IMG/VR virus record: IMGVR_UViG_3300005913_000056
Coordinates: 1-29,209 of that record
Source of the DNA: a virus
Reading direction: 5' to 3' (one strand)
DNA: 29,209 nt
Positions within the stretch are counted from its first letter, which is position 1. The number at the start of each line of letters is the position of its first letter. The position numbers and the translations under genes are program-made. Below, piece after piece: positions 8,911-16,205 of the stretch. Below the pieces are notes generated by a model. The model did not search any database, was not told the DNA's origin, and saw only the letters and a program-made list of their open reading frames with translations.

Positions 8911-9188
8911 CGTCCAATATCCTTGATGTTTTCTTTACTGATTACTTGGTACGCGCCCTTGTTATATGCAGGGGCTACGGTGAAGTCTGCACCGGCAGTG
9001 TAACTACGGTCTACAGCTTCGCAAGATCCGCCGGTTGAAGAGGCAGATCTATAATGTTTGGTGTCTCTACGATAAGTGTCGGAGACTTCCATGGGTTCGA
9101 ACTTAGGTGTGTATGGCTTAGACTTGGGCACTGGCTTTCGCTTCCTGCCTGAGTAAGAGTGTCGTAAACTACCGAATGTAAGTGCCAT
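8907..9188 (-). CDS. Small conserved phage protein preceding primase
   Basis: 93 residues starting at ATG 9188, chosen because GGGAGA lies just upstream and the promoter at 9217-9245 rules out the earlier in-frame start at 9245. The N-terminus is basic and Ser/Pro-rich (G-S-L-R-H-S-Y-S-G-R-K). The C-terminus carries V-A-P-A-Y-N-K-G-A-Y-Q-V-I, a signature I associate with a recurrent but uncharacterised marine-phage family near replication genes. It is the first gene of the primase-polymerase-PhoH-helicase operon and has no recognisable catalytic motif. Confidence 0.85.
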   Translation of the reverse strand: MALTFGSLRHSYSGRKRKPVPKSKPYTPKFEPMEVSDTYRRDTKHYRSASSTGGSCEAVDRSYTAGADFTVAPAYNKGAYQVISKENIKDIGR

Positions 9189-9216
9189 TTGCTTTCTCCC
9201 TTCAAAGTATCCGTAT

Positions 9217-9245
9217 ATTATACGCAAGAAGAGATAAAAAGTCAA
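9217..9245 (-). promoter_or_regulatory. Sigma-70 promoter of the primase-polymerase operon
   Basis: TTGACT (9245-9240), 17-base spacer and TATAAT (9222-9217) on the - strand, behind an A/T-rich tract with TTTCTTGAC. Predicted start about 9210, leaving a leader of about 20 bases before ATG 9188. The stop of the helicase gene (TAA, 9257-9255) abuts the A-tract. Confidence 0.88.
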
Positions 9246-9254
9246 GAAATATTT

Positions 9255-10604
9255 TTAAATATCATCAATGGATTCGCCAGTTTTGTGTGAGGAATCGTCT
9301 CTCTCTTGAGGTGTCATAGCAGTTTCGGGCCCAATCTTTAGGCTATCCCAATCTACTGTAGAGCTAAACGACTTCATAGAAGCGGAACGCATCTTTACAC
9401 AATTAAATGTAATACATTCGTCTTCATGATCCCACGTTTCTAAGGTATAGGCAGCATCTGCAGCATCAAGGATACCTTTAGCAAATCGTGCTTCACCAGT
9501 TGCGTCCGTCTGATACGGAGATACGACTGTACAGTCATACTCTTGTGCCATTGACTTCAATGCTTTACTTACTTCAATCTGTTCTGTCCAGTCATATTGA
9601 CCACCACGAGATGGAAGACTCGACCGCTTTACCTGATTAATATAGTCTACAATAATGACACCAACATTCAGAGCTTTGACTTTTTTGTCAAGCTCGGCAC
9701 GAATCTTGGAGAGAGTAAGCGACGGGTCATACACTACGTCTAGCTGCTGAGTCGGGAGGAGCTCGCAGGTATTCTTTAGTGATGTGTGTAGCTTAGCAAA
9801 ATCACGATGTGTTCTATACTCCTTCAAGCGGTCTTGTCCATCAACATAACGACCTGCCCACCATGTAGCTACTTTTTCCCACTCGACAAGACTCAGGTTT
9901 TGAGTACGTAGACGAGAAAAGGGAACTTCCGTAGCAATGGAGCAACATCGTTGAAGGATAGAACGGCTATCCATTTCAATAGTGAAATACATAGCCGACT
10001 TACCTGAAGCATATACTGCATTGGCAATATTAGCACATATTACAGACTTACCAGCCCCTCGTTTACCACCGAACATAACAAGATCTCTAGGTGAGAACTG
10101 TATTTCGTAGTCGTACTCTTGATTGAGTCCCAAGGGTATATATCTGGCTAAATCTTCTTCCGGCTCGAACAGGTCAATACGTTGCATACTTTCCTGCGGA
10201 TCTTCCAAATCAACCTTGTCTTCGACATCGAGTACGATTTGGTGAAGATGATTTACAGACTCCTGAGCGTTTTCAAACGCAACAGAATTCTCAATATAAT
10301 CTTCTAGCGAGTCCAGAATTTCTTTTTGAGTGTATTCGTTCTTCAGATACTCAAGAAGCATATGGGGGTCGGCATCGACCTCAATAGCTTCCACTGCGTA
10401 CAGTTTTTCACGAGTAGCTGAATCACGAATCTCAAACTTTAGATCTTCAATCGTAGGCATTCTATGAAAGGCTTCACAGTGCTTATCAATAACCTTATAA
10501 AGGCTATGATACTCAGCAGCAAAGTAATGCTTGTGCGCAACACTCCAGGTCTGAAAGTCCTGTAGCGTAAGCACTTGCTTAATAAGCGCACTAGCAATAT
10601 TCAA
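9255..10604 (-). CDS. DnaB-like replicative DNA helicase
   Basis: 449-residue RecA-fold helicase that unwinds DNA at the replication fork, working with the separate primase. An N-terminal helical region (about 1-130) is followed by Walker A (G180-K-R-G-A-G-K186-S), E-M-D-S-R-S, Walker B (V-I-I-V-D-Y-I-N-Q) and V-V-S-P-Y-Q-T-D, in the order of DnaB motifs H1 to H3. The start is a TTG at 10604 with GGGAG seven bases upstream; no in-frame ATG is nearby. It lies directly downstream of a strong terminator at 10627-10661 with no obvious own promoter, so read-through probably sets a low level. Confidence 0.93.
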   Translation of the reverse strand: MNIASALIKQVLTLQDFQTWSVAHKHYFAAEYHSLYKVIDKHCEAFHRMPTIEDLKFEIRDSATREKLYAVEAIEVDADPHMLLEYLKNEYTQKEILDSLEDYIENSVAFENAQESVNHLHQIVLDVEDKVDLEDPQESMQRIDLFEPEEDLARYIPLGLNQEYDYEIQFSPRDLVMFGGKRGAGKSVICANIANAVYASGKSAMYFTIEMDSRSILQRCCSIATEVPFSRLRTQNLSLVEWEKVATWWAGRYVDGQDRLKEYRTHRDFAKLHTSLKNTCELLPTQQLDVVYDPSLTLSKIRAELDKKVKALNVGVIIVDYINQVKRSSLPSRGGQYDWTEQIEVSKALKSMAQEYDCTVVSPYQTDATGEARFAKGILDAADAAYTLETWDHEDECITFNCVKMRSASMKSFSSTVDWDSLKIGPETAMTPQERDDSSHKTGESIDDI

Positions 10605-10626
10605 TGAAAGTCTCCCGATTTCAAAT

Positions 10627-10661
10627 CTAAAAAGTAGGACAGACCCCGAAGAGCCTGTCCT
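10627..10661 (-). terminator. Intrinsic terminator with UUCG tetraloop
   Basis: On the - strand AGGACAGGCTC and GGGTCTGTCCT pair as an 11-bp stem closed by C(UUCG)G, followed by ACTTTTTAG. It lies 19 bases after the HTH gene ending at 10681 and just before the helicase gene. Confidence 0.9.
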
Positions 10662-10680
10662 TATGTTTTACTAAGAAGGA

Positions 10681-11412
10681 TTAAGCTGAAGCTGAAGCTT
10701 TCTCTTTCTTAGAAGCGCCATCGTAGTCAGAGGCTGAAAGGCCACGACGAGTGAGCATAGTCTTAACGCCACGGGCGGTCTTACCAATTTGCTCTGCGAT
10801 AGCTTCGACAGTCTGGCTACCAATATCAGTGATATCAGCCAACGGATCTTCTTTAGAAGCGCCTTTGGTAGTTTCCTGACGTGGGATAGCGTCGATGTCG
10901 CCTGAACGAAGGAGGCTCAGAGCCTTACCACGAACAGAATTTACTGAGCGATCAAGTGCAGTAGCAATTGCTTCTACAAAAGCGCCATCTTGTACCATAG
11001 ATACAAAAGTTACTTCTTCAGCTTCGGAGTACGTGCGTACTGATTCAACTTTAGGAGCTGGCTTAACGTGACCAGTCAGTTCCATAGACAAGATCTTGCC
11101 TTGGATTGACTTAGCAGAAAAGTGACCATCTTCAAAATGACCAGCGATTTCAGCATAAGTATACTCGCCGCTATTGCCTGAGACAAAAGCTGCAAGGGTT
11201 GCTTCTTGTGCATCGGTAAACGCACGAGTAGCTCCGGCAGAAGCCAGCTCTACGTCATGACCCATCTTTCGCAATTTGCTAGAGATAGAACGAGTAGAGG
11301 TTTCAAGCTGGTCAGCTGCTTCTGCAACAGTAGCTTGGGATACGGGGCTTTCGCCACCGATAAAATTAGTTAGTTGAGCTGTACGCTCTTCAGTCCACTT
11401 AGGTAGTGCCAT
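10681..11412 (-). CDS. DNA-binding protein with four tandem HTH/SANT-like modules
   Basis: 243 residues built from four similar units at about 5-56, 64-117, 127-177 and 191-232. Each has an aromatic-plus-acidic start (W-T-E-E, F-T-D-A, Y-S-E-A in the first three), a middle helix with (V/I)-A, and a recognition-like helix with S-(I/V)-x-x-K or G-V-K. The layout resembles Myb/SANT or GcrA-like helix-turn-helix repeats, so DNA binding is likely; the target is unknown. The tail is Lys/Ala-rich. It is transcribed after the ligase C-terminal gene (four-base gap, CGGAGA site) and ends at a strong terminator, as an abundant structural or regulatory DNA binder might. Related single modules are at 13929-14369 and 21375-21548. 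Confidence 0.8.
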   Translation of the reverse strand: MALPKWTEERTAQLTNFIGGESPVSQATVAEAADQLETSTRSISSKLRKMGHDVELASAGATRAFTDAQEATLAAFVSGNSGEYTYAEIAGHFEDGHFSAKSIQGKILSMELTGHVKPAPKVESVRTYSEAEEVTFVSMVQDGAFVEAIATALDRSVNSVRGKALSLLRSGDIDAIPRQETTKGASKEDPLADITDIGSQTVEAIAEQIGKTARGVKTMLTRRGLSASDYDGASKKEKASASA

Positions 11413-11416
11413 TATA

Positions 11417-12172
11417 TTATTCTCCGGTAAGAATTTTAAGGTTAGTTACGATTTGAACGCCAGCATCTCTGGCCTTCTTAGTTTTTGCGGATTCAATACC
11501 GCTTTCGTTTACTAGGATAGTTACATCTTTCGTCAAACTAGATTTTACATTAAGTCCTACTGCCTCCAAAGCTGCGTGAGCTTCTGCTTTAGTTTTATAG
11601 CTTAGCAACTTACCTGTAATGCATACAGTGTTAGCTGATGTATTAACAATTGTGTTACTAGACCGTACAAACTTAAAGTTAAACGGTAGCATACTTACTT
11701 GATAGAACTCCATCTCTAGCCAGTGTAAAAGGCTGGCTGTAGATTTCTCACCAAGACCTGCTTCGCGGCATATATCGTAGTCTATTTCATCTATATCAAT
11801 GCAAACTTTTGATAATTTATCCGCTGCTGTTTTCCCGATAAGAGGAATACTAAACGCTGCTAATAGTACGTTTAGAGGCGCATTTGTGGAGCGTTGTAGC
11901 TCATCTACTAACTTTACTGCTAACTTCTCAGATCCGAGGGCTTCAGCCATTTCCGTTTCGTCTAGCTCATACATCTCTTCAAGAGACCGAATGTCTAGCT
12001 TAGATATTGTTTTTGGGCCAAGACCTTTAATCTTGAGAGTCTTTGCAAAGTGTTCAACGAGTTTTGCAACTTTCTCACCACAAAGGGCGTTTCTACAATA
12101 CAGAAGATGGTTGACTTCTTCTAACACCGAACTACACGAGGGGCAGTTTGTTGGGGCTTCGATTATGGTCAT
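11417..12172 (-). CDS. NAD-dependent DNA ligase, C-terminal half (Zn finger, HhH, BRCT)
   Basis: 251 residues matching the second half of bacterial LigA: a Cys4 zinc finger (P-T-N-C-P-S-C ... L-Y-C-R-N-A-L-C), helix-hairpin-helix repeats (I-K-G-L-G-P-K-T, I-P-L-I-G-K-T) and a C-terminal BRCT domain (T-V-C-I-T-G-K-L). It lacks the adenylation domain, which is in the separate gene 12252-13181. The break falls exactly between the OB fold and the zinc finger. T5 phage also has a two-gene NAD ligase. This half has its own promoter (12199-12227) and a good ribosome site (AGAGG), so it is an independent subunit rather than frameshift debris. Confidence 0.92.
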   Translation of the reverse strand: MTIIEAPTNCPSCSSVLEEVNHLLYCRNALCGEKVAKLVEHFAKTLKIKGLGPKTISKLDIRSLEEMYELDETEMAEALGSEKLAVKLVDELQRSTNAPLNVLLAAFSIPLIGKTAADKLSKVCIDIDEIDYDICREAGLGEKSTASLLHWLEMEFYQVSMLPFNFKFVRSSNTIVNTSANTVCITGKLLSYKTKAEAHAALEAVGLNVKSSLTKDVTILVNESGIESAKTKKARDAGVQIVTNLKILTGE

Positions 12173-12198
12173 CGTGATTCCTCTGAAATTGAATACGT

Positions 12199-12227
12199 AT
12201 TATACGGAGTTTTAAGGTTATTGTCAA
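12199..12227 (-). promoter_or_regulatory. Consensus promoter between the ligase halves
   Basis: TTGACA (12227-12222), 17 bases, TATAAT (12204-12199) on the - strand, preceded by AAAAAAATAGTTC. Predicted start about 12192, 20 bases before ATG 12172. It drives the ligase C-terminal gene and the tandem-HTH gene. Confidence 0.92.
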
Positions 12228-12251
12228 GAACTATTTTTTTCAAGGTAGCAC

Positions 12252-13181
12252 TCAATCCAAGCGCCTTACAATGCGAGGTATGATTTCACCAGAACGTATA
12301 ACTTCTACTTTACAACCTATCTCTAAATCGAGATCGCGTATGTACTCAATATTGTGCAGTGTTGCTCTTGATACCGTAGCTTCCCCTATAACACAAGGCT
12401 CTAGGATAGCTACAGGACTTACAACACCGCTTTTACCCAACTGCCATACTACCTCTAGCAGCGTGGTCTCCACTCCAGCAACCTGCTCTTTTAAAGCAAA
12501 GGCACCTCGTGGGTGTTTAGAAGTATGACCTAACTCATCGTACTTTTCATTGGACTTGATACGAAACACTATACCATCCATAGGATAGTCAACTGCTTTA
12601 AAGCGAGTAACCACGTTCAAGCCAAACTTGTGCAAGATCTCAAGAGAGCAAGCATAATTTTGTGCAAGGTGTGGGGTAGCATCATACGCAACAAACACTA
12701 AGGGGCGAGTTCTGAACTCTTCAAGACCCGAAAGTCCTTTAAGTCCGAGAGACCCCGAAGCGAAATTACGAGAGTTAGGCACACTACTTGGAGCAACAAC
12801 TTCACCTGTAATCTGAATAAGACGAGTATCATCAATCTCGTTAGGGACTAACTCACGCATCTTATCAGTAATGTCACGGCCTTGAATACCATCCCCACGA
12901 GTGAGGGCGAGTTCAAGGTTACCGTCAACATATAGAAGAGAAACTGCCGCACCATCTAATTTAGGAGTATGCCGACACTCTTTGACATTCAGAGGGGCTT
13001 TGTCTATATCGAAACACTTCTGCAAAGAGTACATTTGATACGTATGCGAAATCGCGTCAGTAACAGTGTAACCTACTTTGTTATAGCTATGTCGGTCTGC
13101 GAGAATATCAAATTCCGCATCAGAGATAGCAGGTGTACCCTCATAGTACAACTTACTCATTCTGTCTAAAAAGTCCTGCAT
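12252..13181 (-). CDS. NAD-dependent DNA ligase, adenylation and OB subunit
   Basis: 309 residues corresponding to LigA domains Ia, adenylation and OB. The Ia signature Y-Y-x7-S-D-x-E-F-D is present (residues 12-25), so NAD binding is expected. The nucleotidyl lysine is K74 in K-L-D-G, followed by R-G-D-G, G-E-V-V, N-S-R-N-F-A-S-G-S-L, D-G-I-V and A-L-K. The OB fold ends at G-E-I-I-P-R-I-V, after which the protein stops where LigA would continue into the zinc finger. It should self-adenylate but needs the 11417-12172 subunit for full DNA binding. It is transcribed from its own promoter at 13207-13235 with a GGAGAA ribosome site. Confidence 0.93.
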   Translation of the reverse strand: MQDFLDRMSKLYYEGTPAISDAEFDILADRHSYNKVGYTVTDAISHTYQMYSLQKCFDIDKAPLNVKECRHTPKLDGAAVSLLYVDGNLELALTRGDGIQGRDITDKMRELVPNEIDDTRLIQITGEVVAPSSVPNSRNFASGSLGLKGLSGLEEFRTRPLVFVAYDATPHLAQNYACSLEILHKFGLNVVTRFKAVDYPMDGIVFRIKSNEKYDELGHTSKHPRGAFALKEQVAGVETTLLEVVWQLGKSGVVSPVAILEPCVIGEATVSRATLHNIEYIRDLDLEIGCKVEVIRSGEIIPRIVRRLD

Positions 13182-13206
13182 GGTATTCTCCTAAATAAGA
13201 AAGTAT

Positions 13207-13235
13207 ATTATACGGGACTTTAGCAAGATTGTCAA
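13207..13235 (-). promoter_or_regulatory. Consensus promoter of the ligase N-terminal gene
   Basis: TTGACA (13235-13230), 17 bases, TATAAT (13212-13207) on the - strand. The TAG stop of the PC4-like gene (13241-13239) is built into the A/T tract in front of the -35 box. Confidence 0.92.
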
Positions 13236-13238
13236 GAA

Positions 13239-13538
13239 CTATTTATACAGATCCTGGATAAGATCGGAGAAATGTTCTTCTATTAGGCTTTTAGATTCTG
13301 CTAGGGATAATATCTCTATTAGACCTGCAAACATCTCTCTTGAATTAGAAAGATCTAAAGGCATAGCTACTCCTTCGGGGGTTGGCTTCCACTCTTCATC
13401 AAAGTCCATATAATACTTTCGTAGATGCATATATTCTATACCTCGGAAAGTATTAATGGTAAGTCTTATCTGTATTTCTTTAACTTCATCATAATGTATA
13501 ACACGAGAGTATGCTTCGGGAGCCTGGTGTAAGTCCAT
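13239..13538 (-). CDS. PC4-like single-strand DNA-binding/transcription cofactor
   Basis: 99 residues with the shape of the PC4/p15 coactivator fold: a beta strand (E-I-Q-I-R-L-T-I-N-T-F-R-G), a second with L-R-K-Y-Y-M-D, then D-E-E-W-K-P-T-P-E-G-V-A-M-P-L and a C-terminal helix. The R-K-Y-Y and K-P-x-x-x-G pattern is the PC4 hallmark. PC4-like proteins bind single-stranded DNA and affect transcription or replication. The 45 residues after the fold are acidic and helical. It overlaps the upstream gene (TGATG), and its stop codon is merged with the following promoter. Fold assigned from pattern only. Confidence 0.72.
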   Translation of the reverse strand: MDLHQAPEAYSRVIHYDEVKEIQIRLTINTFRGIEYMHLRKYYMDFDEEWKPTPEGVAMPLDLSNSREMFAGLIEILSLAESKSLIEEHFSDLIQDLYK

Positions 13539-13810
13539 CAGTGTCTACCTTCATTCTTTAAAATAGAGGCGAGAGGAACTACACTAGACACATTGGAAGG
13601 TCGTAGTAGACGGTATGAATCAGTATCCCAGCAGAAGAAAAGAAGAGTGTCGTCAGTTTCCTTGGCTCTATTCTTCTTTTTCTGAATATAGGGAGTTGTG
13701 AAGTCTAAGGTACAGACATTGTACTTTAGCTTTTTGGAGTGTTCGCTACGATAAGTAATAACGGCATCCCCATAAGAGCGCACTAGTTGCGCCAGTTCTT
13801 GCTTTTTCAC
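13538..13810 (-). CDS. Unknown small phage protein, GTG start
   Basis: 90 residues from a GTG at 13810 with AAGGA seven bases upstream. The alternative TTG at 13840 has no ribosome site. The N-terminal helix (K-K-Q-E-L-A-Q-L-V-R-S-Y-G-D-A-V) is followed by a basic region (I-Q-K-K-K-N-R-A-K) and a beta-rich end (L-F-F-C-W-D). No known motif. It lies between a terminator and the PC4-like gene with no clear promoter of its own, so it probably depends on terminator read-through. Confidence 0.7.
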   Translation of the reverse strand: MKKQELAQLVRSYGDAVITYRSEHSKKLKYNVCTLDFTTPYIQKKKNRAKETDDTLLFFCWDTDSYRLLRPSNVSSVVPLASILKNEGRH

Positions 13811-13885
13811 TATAGTTTCCTTCTGGTAGTAGTTTAGCAATCATTATTACTATGTACTTACTCAGAGGTGCTTTATACTGGATGC

Positions 13886-13917
13886 AAAAAAGCCCCGCTA
13901 GACGAATCTAGCAGGGC
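13886..13917 (-). terminator. Intrinsic terminator after the Ala-rich HTH gene
   Basis: On the - strand GCCCTGCTAGA pairs with TCTAGCGGGGC around a TTCG loop and is followed by TTTTTTG. It is 12 bases past the gene ending at 13929. Together with the promoter at 14394-14423 it makes that gene a single-gene transcription unit. Confidence 0.93.
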
Positions 13918-13928
13918 GATAGTTTCTA

Positions 13929-14369
13929 CTAACCTTCGTCAGAAAGTAAAGTAGTAAAGTACTGTGCGGCTTTACCAGTCAACTTAGAGATGATCTCTTC
14001 ATCAACAGCTTTGCCAGCATCAGTAATAGCAGCGGTGAGGGCTTCTTGAGCTGCTACTTTGGAGACACGAGTGCTTCCTGTAGCTGCGCCGGTAGAAGCG
14101 GCTTTTGCTGCTGGGGTTTTATTAACGTAGACGCCAGCCTTTGTTAAAATCATGCGAACACCGTTAGGTGATTCGTCTAGTTCTTCTGCAATGTCTTTCA
14201 CAATCTCCATGCTAGTCTCTGGAGTAGGTGATGCTGCTTCGTATAAAGTTACTGCTTCTGCTTTCTTATCGTCGTCCCAAGCCACTTTGCGTGTCCTCTT
14301 GTTAGGGTTTTTATTTCCTGGGCAGTCGCCCAGAGTTTTTAGTTGTTGTTCGTAGAATCTTTGTCCCAT
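13929..14369 (-). CDS. HTH DNA-binding protein with Ala-rich linker
   Basis: 146 residues. Residues 30-84 (A-W-D-D-D-K ... I-V-K-D-I-A-E-E-L-D-E-S-P-N-G-V-R) form one module like those repeated in the 10681-11412 protein. An Ala/Thr/Ser-rich linker (85-103) leads to a helical C-terminal region (104-146) that may oligomerise. A DNA-binding role is likely, the target unknown. It is monocistronic with a consensus promoter and a strong terminator, suggesting high and separately controlled expression. Confidence 0.78.
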   Translation of the reverse strand: MGQRFYEQQLKTLGDCPGNKNPNKRTRKVAWDDDKKAEAVTLYEAASPTPETSMEIVKDIAEELDESPNGVRMILTKAGVYVNKTPAAKAASTGAATGSTRVSKVAAQEALTAAITDAGKAVDEEIISKLTGKAAQYFTTLLSDEG

Positions 14370-14393
14370 GTATTCCTCGATTTCAGAATGGAT

Positions 14394-14423
14394 ATTATAC
14401 GGGAAAAATCACCATGCTGTCAA
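14394..14423 (-). promoter_or_regulatory. Consensus promoter of the Ala-rich HTH gene
   Basis: TTGACA (14423-14418) and TATAAT (14399-14394) on the - strand, spacer 18 bases, the only non-17 spacer of the 14. The TAA stop of the CoiA-like gene is merged with the upstream A-tract. Leader of about 18 bases. Confidence 0.88.
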
Positions 14424-14426
14424 GAA

Positions 14427-15161
14427 TTATTTTTTGAGTGCTCTTACTTTTTGCATGTATAGATCGTAGAAACTTTCTCCTTTTAATTGCCTTATTAATT
14501 CCCTTTTTGTTAAAGGAGAGGTCTTGCATAAAAATTTAGCTTTTTTAAACCTGGGCCGATAGCTAGCCTCCTCTATCTGGTAGAATGTCTTTTGTTCTAC
14601 TATATCCTCGTCTCCCTCTGCGTCCTCTATAATGATTCTCTCTAGCTTTGGACTTTGTATAATGATTTCTACGTTGGAACGAAACTCTTGAAATGTTCTC
14701 CACCAAACAGGTTGCCTAGACCACCTCTGTTGATTTTTGTACTTTCCCTCAAAGTTAGCATGTTTTTTATCGTTGAATATCCAAACAACTGTAAAGCCTA
14801 AGTCTACCCAAAACTTTGTTCTGTCATAGAGTACCTTCTCTTCTATATTACTGTACTGTACCTCTACCACTACCCCTAATTCCTTATTTAAAGCATCTGC
14901 TTTTCTGAAACCTTCCGGAGTTTTTCTAAGCTGTTCGAGTTTATATCCACACTTTTTTTCTAAAATATTTTGAAAGTTAATGTGCCAGGGAGTCATCTCT
15001 GAGGGGTCTAGTATCCTGTACTCTGAGTGTTCTAAAGCCCAATGATGCGCTACCATTTCCCCCATTTTTGCCTTCCATATATTACCGAAGTCATCAACAA
15101 CCTTTTGAAACTTTTCCCAAGGTCTTTTAGCCTCTCCGTCTACATAAATAACTAAGCTCAT
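14427..15161 (-). CDS. CoiA-like PD-(D/E)xK nuclease
   Basis: 244 residues. The core (R-K-A-D89-A-L, V-V-V-E100-V-Q102-Y-S, R-T-K-F-W, V-V-W-I-F-N130) matches the CoiA/competence-associated nuclease-like family, a PD-(D/E)xK variant with D...ExQ. A conserved His region (W-H60) precedes it. CoiA is linked to recombination of incoming DNA in competent bacteria; the phage role may be DNA repair, recombination or host DNA breakdown. The C-terminus (about 150-244) is basic. It overlaps the upstream DNA-binding gene (ATGA), and its stop merges with the next promoter. Confidence 0.72.
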   Translation of the reverse strand: MSLVIYVDGEAKRPWEKFQKVVDDFGNIWKAKMGEMVAHHWALEHSEYRILDPSEMTPWHINFQNILEKKCGYKLEQLRKTPEGFRKADALNKELGVVVEVQYSNIEEKVLYDRTKFWVDLGFTVVWIFNDKKHANFEGKYKNQQRWSRQPVWWRTFQEFRSNVEIIIQSPKLERIIIEDAEGDEDIVEQKTFYQIEEASYRPRFKKAKFLCKTSPLTKRELIRQLKGESFYDLYMQKVRALKK

Positions 15162-15898
15162 AATCGCTCCAAGTCTACGCCGTACTTCTTCAAGTGTTCG
15201 AGCTTGCCTAATTCACACGCTGGAACATATGCACTAAACCCGCCAGACTGCACGTTAGAGAAGTAAGTATCTTCACTATCTACCTTTTGCACAACATACA
15301 CAGCGTAGCAAGGGCCACCATACTTGCTCTCGTAGTCTACAACGGTCATGCCTGTCTTACCTTCTAGGTACTCAGGAGTGAGGCGCTGCTTAACAATAAC
15401 AGTACTATGATATGCTGCAGACCATGCAATCTCCCCACTAGCGAAGTCATCGGATACGCACTCGTCTGGAAAGTAAAGACCTTCTAGTCTTTCTTCTTTG
15501 GAGCCGGGTCTTTGGGGGACTCCAACCGTTTCAAGAATGTTGCGTACGAACCCGGAGGAACGAAAAAGACGTTTGCTGATATCTGTGACAGTATCTCCCT
15601 GGAGGAAGCTCGTGCACGCTTCAGTGATCTCTGCGTCAGACGCTGGACGACCCCGCAGAGCCGACTTACGCTTTTTGGTATATGCTTTTTGCTCATTATA
15701 CTCTTCTATAATATTACTTAGCCTAGTAGTATTGTAGGCAATGTTTAGAATGTCACAGGCTTGCTTTTTAGTTATCGCTTTTTCTGTAGGGCTTTCCGTA
15801 GCTTGGACTGAAATATCCAGGGTTAGGAGTGCTATCACCTTCTCGATGTTCACCTTCGATAAGTTTTCGTAGCTCTTCTTCTTTATGCGCTTAGCCAT
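15158..15898 (-). CDS. Phage DNA-binding protein with two HTH regions
   Basis: 246 residues. A basic N-terminus precedes a first HTH-like stretch (T-K-K-Q-A-C-D-I-L-N-I-A-Y-N-T-T-R-L, about 43-60) and a second, clearer one (T-V-T-D-I-S-K-R-L-F-R-S-S-G-F-V-R, about 101-118). The C-terminal half has beta-rich segments (Y-G-G-P-C-Y-A-V-Y-V-V) and ends L-G-K-L-E-H-L-K-K-Y-G-V-D. I recognise it as a recurrent, uncharacterised marine-phage family. Start ATG 15898 overlaps the previous stop, and its stop overlaps the CoiA-like start. A link with that nuclease is inferred from position only. Confidence 0.75.
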   Translation of the reverse strand: MAKRIKKKSYENLSKVNIEKVIALLTLDISVQATESPTEKAITKKQACDILNIAYNTTRLSNIIEEYNEQKAYTKKRKSALRGRPASDAEITEACTSFLQGDTVTDISKRLFRSSGFVRNILETVGVPQRPGSKEERLEGLYFPDECVSDDFASGEIAWSAAYHSTVIVKQRLTPEYLEGKTGMTVVDYESKYGGPCYAVYVVQKVDSEDTYFSNVQSGGFSAYVPACELGKLEHLKKYGVDLERL

Positions 15899-16205
15899 CA
15901 GTTTCTAACTCCAATTCTAATTTAAACATTAAACAGCAAATAGCGTGAGCTAGATGCGACAAATTTGTTTCTGGATCTTCTAGCTCTCCATCCAGATGGG
16001 AGAATATGTGCCGAAGTGCACCGCCACTGTATCTATTCTGAGCATCGTCTAAGTATCTCCAGTTGTCTTCGTCATACTTGGCTGCACCAAAAGTCAGTAC
16101 TTTAGCTACTTCCACTGTGGCTTTGGGAGGTAGAAGATACATCTTAGGTTTTTCACCGTCAAACTTCCTGCCTACCATACCCTTTAAGTCTTTGATATCA
16201 TTCAT
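15891..16205 (-). CDS. dATP/dGTP diphosphohydrolase-type protein (DUF5664-like)
   Basis: 104 residues from ATG 16205 (AAGGAC eight bases upstream). The pattern G-R-K-F-D-G-E-K-P, then F-G-A-A-K-Y-D-E-D-N-W-R, R-H-x-x-S-H-L-D-G-E and D-P-E-T-N-L-S-H-L-A-H-A matches the all-alpha family annotated as dATP/dGTP diphosphohydrolase N-terminal domain (DUF5664). The acidic and His residues would bind metal and nucleotide. It overlaps thyX by eight bases, fitting a role in setting deoxynucleotide pools during phage replication. Confidence 0.82.
   Translation of the reverse strand: MNDIKDLKGMVGRKFDGEKPKMYLLPPKATVEVAKVLTFGAAKYDEDNWRYLDDAQNRYSGGALRHIFSHLDGELEDPETNLSHLAHAICCLMFKLELELETDG

Noticed and set aside
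9094-9101. GGTTCGAA, like a tRNA T-loop
   Set aside because: It lies inside a supported small gene, and no acceptor, D or anticodon stems can be formed around it. No tRNA was found in the window.
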